NCBI GenBank assembly: GCA_039588335.1
Contig: JBDGZZ010000207.1
Location: forward strand, 1 to 7,133
DNA from: G020351775 sp039588335
GTDB taxonomy: Bacteria; Gemmatimonadota; Gemmatimonadetes; Gemmatimonadales; GWC2-71-9
Direction of reading: 5' to 3'
DNA: 7,133 nt
Shown here: positions 5,462 through 7,133 of the stretch, piece by piece
Position numbering within the stretch: position 1 is the first letter of the stretch
How the letters are laid out: each line of letters opens with the position of its first letter
Translations under genes and position numbers: made by a program
Notes under the pieces: generated by a model
Databases searched by the model: none
What the model was told of the DNA's origin: nothing
Seen by the model: only the letters and a program-made list of their open reading frames with translations

Positions 5462-7133
5462 TCAGTTGGGACGGCTACGGACAAGTGCCATGTAACTTGG
5501 CGCAAAATGGATTGCAAAGCCCGCAAACGACTCGTATTTGGCGAACTCCGCCGCAGTCTCTTCCATGACGGCGTCGAGTCGTACAACGCCATGATGCGCG
5601 AAGGTTATCTTGGCCGCTGGAACATCAACACGCCGGCTAACTGGCCACCACCACAAAGTACTAGGATCAACTTTCTGTTCCTCAAACGACTCGGCCAGGG
5701 TTGCATCGATCGTACTATCTCGTCTTGCCGACTCCGGCACATGAAACACACGCGCCGAGTCACCTGCCGGCGCGAGGATGATGATGGCGTCAGCGGGCAT
5801 GGTCTCGGGAAGCCCCGGTTTTGGCGCTCCGCGAAACTCGAGCAAGATCTCATCGGGTAGCGCACCCGTCTCGAGTCCTACGAAGACGGACTTACCTTGG
5901 GCTGCGGCATACTCGATCTCGCCACTTGCGTGGCGAATAGTGCCATCTCCGCCATAGGCTATTGTGCGGTAGTCCATCACCGACACGTCATCCGCGAGAT
6001 CGATTAGATGTTCGCTGACCGGCTTTTCCGCGCCCTTGAATTCGACTGTGACCTGCTCGTGAGTGTATTCACCGGGTGCATCGTACCAGAAAGGTATGTC
6101 GACACCGTAAACGAGTCCGCCAGCCCGGGCACGTGCCACCGCTGCCGCCGTGAGTCCCAGCAATCCTCGCAGTAACGACTCCCTCCGTGCCCCGTGGAAA
6201 CCAGGTAGAGTGTACGGCTCGATATCGTGCCGGATACCGTAGAAACGCTCGTTTTCATCTGACTCCTTATTGTATCGGATCACGTTGTCAACGGTATTGA
6301 GGACACCTTCGCGGAATCGTGGCCGGGCGTACTCGGCGTCTCCATCCAGGGCGTACACACGGATGCCCCTGTTATGAAAAGCGGCCAGAAGTGGACGGAG
6401 CCTGTCACCGTCGAGTGTCAGCTCGCCAGGATCGCCCCTGCGATCGCTCCCGTCGGGCAACTGAAGGAAGACGCGATCAAATCCCTCCCGGTTGAGGAAA
6501 TCGAGCAGCGCGACTCGGTGGTTCGGATCGTCGAGCAGTTCCACAGTATTCCATATCCAAGTCGCCTTGTGTGGTGGCTGGAACGGCTCCGCCGTTGTCA
6601 CCGGTTCTGGTAAGGGCGGAAGCGAATCCGGCGTCGATGAGAAGGCGAAGGGACCCAGGTCCACAGTCGTGGCGCCAAGTGACATTACTTCCACCACGAG
6701 CATTGCGAGAGTCTCGCGCTGGATTTGGCCAGGCAACAGGCTGAACGGAATCACGACTTGTTGCCAGGCTGTGTCGATACGTGCCGCTGGCAGCCAATCG
6801 GCCACCTCTCCGATCGGTAATGCATCTTCCTTGAGTTCCCACTCGGCGTCGGCAATTTTGAGTAAGATGCGCTCATGCCCGTGGTGGCCGCGAACCCAGA
6901 AGCTCAGTGTCGAGAACGATCGCGCATCCAGGTAGCGTCGCTCGTCGTACGTCGCTTCTGCGTCGTACAGTTGGATTGAAAGGCCGCAGAAGCCAGATTC
7001 CTGGTTGTTGCAAGACAACTCCAACGCTCGCCTGCCGTCGGCCTTTCGTACTACTGTGGCCAAGGCTTCTCGGGGTTGATGAGCGAAAGCGTTGAAGTAG
7101 CCGCCGAGATCAGTGCGATTGCTGCGCCCAAAG
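5462..7133 (-). CDS. Carbohydrate-binding-like domain plus TIM-barrel putative glycoside hydrolase (5' end cut by window)
   Basis: The frame stays open to the right edge, giving 556 visible residues ending in TGA at 5462. The TTG at 7063 is not a credible start, because upstream codons (LGGYFNAFAHQP) continue the same domain; the true start lies outside. Visible residues 1 to about 165 look like a beta-sandwich of the CBM11/CIA30 galactose-binding type (GFCGLSIQLYD, LSFWVRGH, WQQVVIPFSLLPG, VDLGPFAF). After a Pro-rich linker, residues about 185-550 look like a TIM barrel: FDRVFLQLPD, RGIRVYALDGD, YGIRHDIEPY with an acidic D303-x-E305 pair, VYGVDIPFWYD, VSVMDYRTIAYGGDG, KSVFVGLET, and a final strand SFAGFAIHF. 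The DIEPY and VMDYR strands recall GH18/GH114-like barrels, but I cannot assign a family. No export signal is visible because the N-terminus is missing. It runs in the same direction as the four-gene cluster after a 64-base gap. Inferred role: glycan binding or trimming. Confidence 0.85.
   Translation of the reverse strand, partial: FGRSNRTDLGGYFNAFAHQPREALATVVRKADGRRALELSCNNQESGFCGLSIQLYDAEATYDERRYLDARSFSTLSFWVRGHHGHERILLKIADAEWELKEDALPIGEVADWLPAARIDTAWQQVVIPFSLLPGQIQRETLAMLVVEVMSLGATTVDLGPFAFSSTPDSLPPLPEPVTTAEPFQPPHKATWIWNTVELLDDPNHRVALLDFLNREGFDRVFLQLPDGSDRRGDPGELTLDGDRLRPLLAAFHNRGIRVYALDGDAEYARPRFREGVLNTVDNVIRYNKESDENERFYGIRHDIEPYTLPGFHGARRESLLRGLLGLTAAAVARARAGGLVYGVDIPFWYDAPGEYTHEQVTVEFKGAEKPVSEHLIDLADDVSVMDYRTIAYGGDGTIRHASGEIEYAAAQGKSVFVGLETGALPDEILLEFRGAPKPGLPETMPADAIIILAPAGDSARVFHVPESARRDSTIDATLAESFEEQKVDPSTLWWWPVSRRVDVPAAKITFAHHGVVRLDAVMEETAAEFAKYESFAGFAIHFAPSYMALVRSRPN

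Noticed and set aside
7061..7063. TTG as the start of the rightmost gene
   Set aside because: In-frame codons continue upstream to the edge without a stop, and the residues they encode (LGGYFNAFAHQP) fit the start of the same carbohydrate-binding-like domain, so the gene is 5'-truncated by the window.
1..7133. RNA genes, CRISPR arrays, insertion sequences or attachment sites
   Set aside because: Coding frames fill almost the whole window. I saw no repeat arrays, terminal inverted repeats, transposase frames or tRNA-like cloverleafs.

Overview
The window is a compact, one-directional stretch of bacterial chromosome. Every gene I can support lies on the minus strand, and the coding sequences leave only one gap, of about 64 bases. 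Composition looks moderately GC-rich, roughly 55-60% by eye. Start codons are mixed (ATG, GTG, TTG), and the junctions are stop-start overlaps. The exported multidomain glycosidase-like proteins fit a free-living, probably Gram-negative or diderm environmental bacterium. No rRNA, tRNA or phylum-specific marker is present, so I cannot name the phylum.

In transcription order (right to left), the first gene (5462-7133) is cut at its 5' end by the window edge. It encodes a carbohydrate-binding-like beta-sandwich joined to a TIM-barrel-like putative glycosidase. A 64-base intergenic gap follows, carrying an AT-rich dyad and a tandem heptamer, and it may hold a promoter. Then come four genes joined by three consecutive 4-base overlaps (TGA stop over GTG, TTG and ATG starts). 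They are a single-domain response regulator (4978-5397), a membrane-anchored HEAT-repeat protein (3914-4981), a membrane family 2 glycosyltransferase of the processive-synthase type (2496-3917), and a very large exported protein (1-2499) whose C-terminus lies beyond the left edge. This last protein has a signal peptide, TPR repeats, a clan GH-A type TIM barrel and a C-terminal beta-sandwich that resembles CBM9.

My working model is a polysaccharide synthesis, export or modification machine. A phosphorylated receiver would act by protein contact through a cytoplasmic HEAT scaffold on an inner-membrane polysaccharide synthase. Exported TPR and glycosidase proteins would bind, trim or guide the product outside the cytoplasm. 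The parts resemble those of the PNAG (Pga) and Pel systems in kind: a GT2 synthase, a TPR protein and an extracytoplasmic glycosidase. The architecture differs, because the regulator is a bare receiver, a HEAT membrane protein is present, and the TPR and GH-A modules are fused. I do not recognise this as a named system. The polymer, the export porin and the sensor kinase are not identifiable here.
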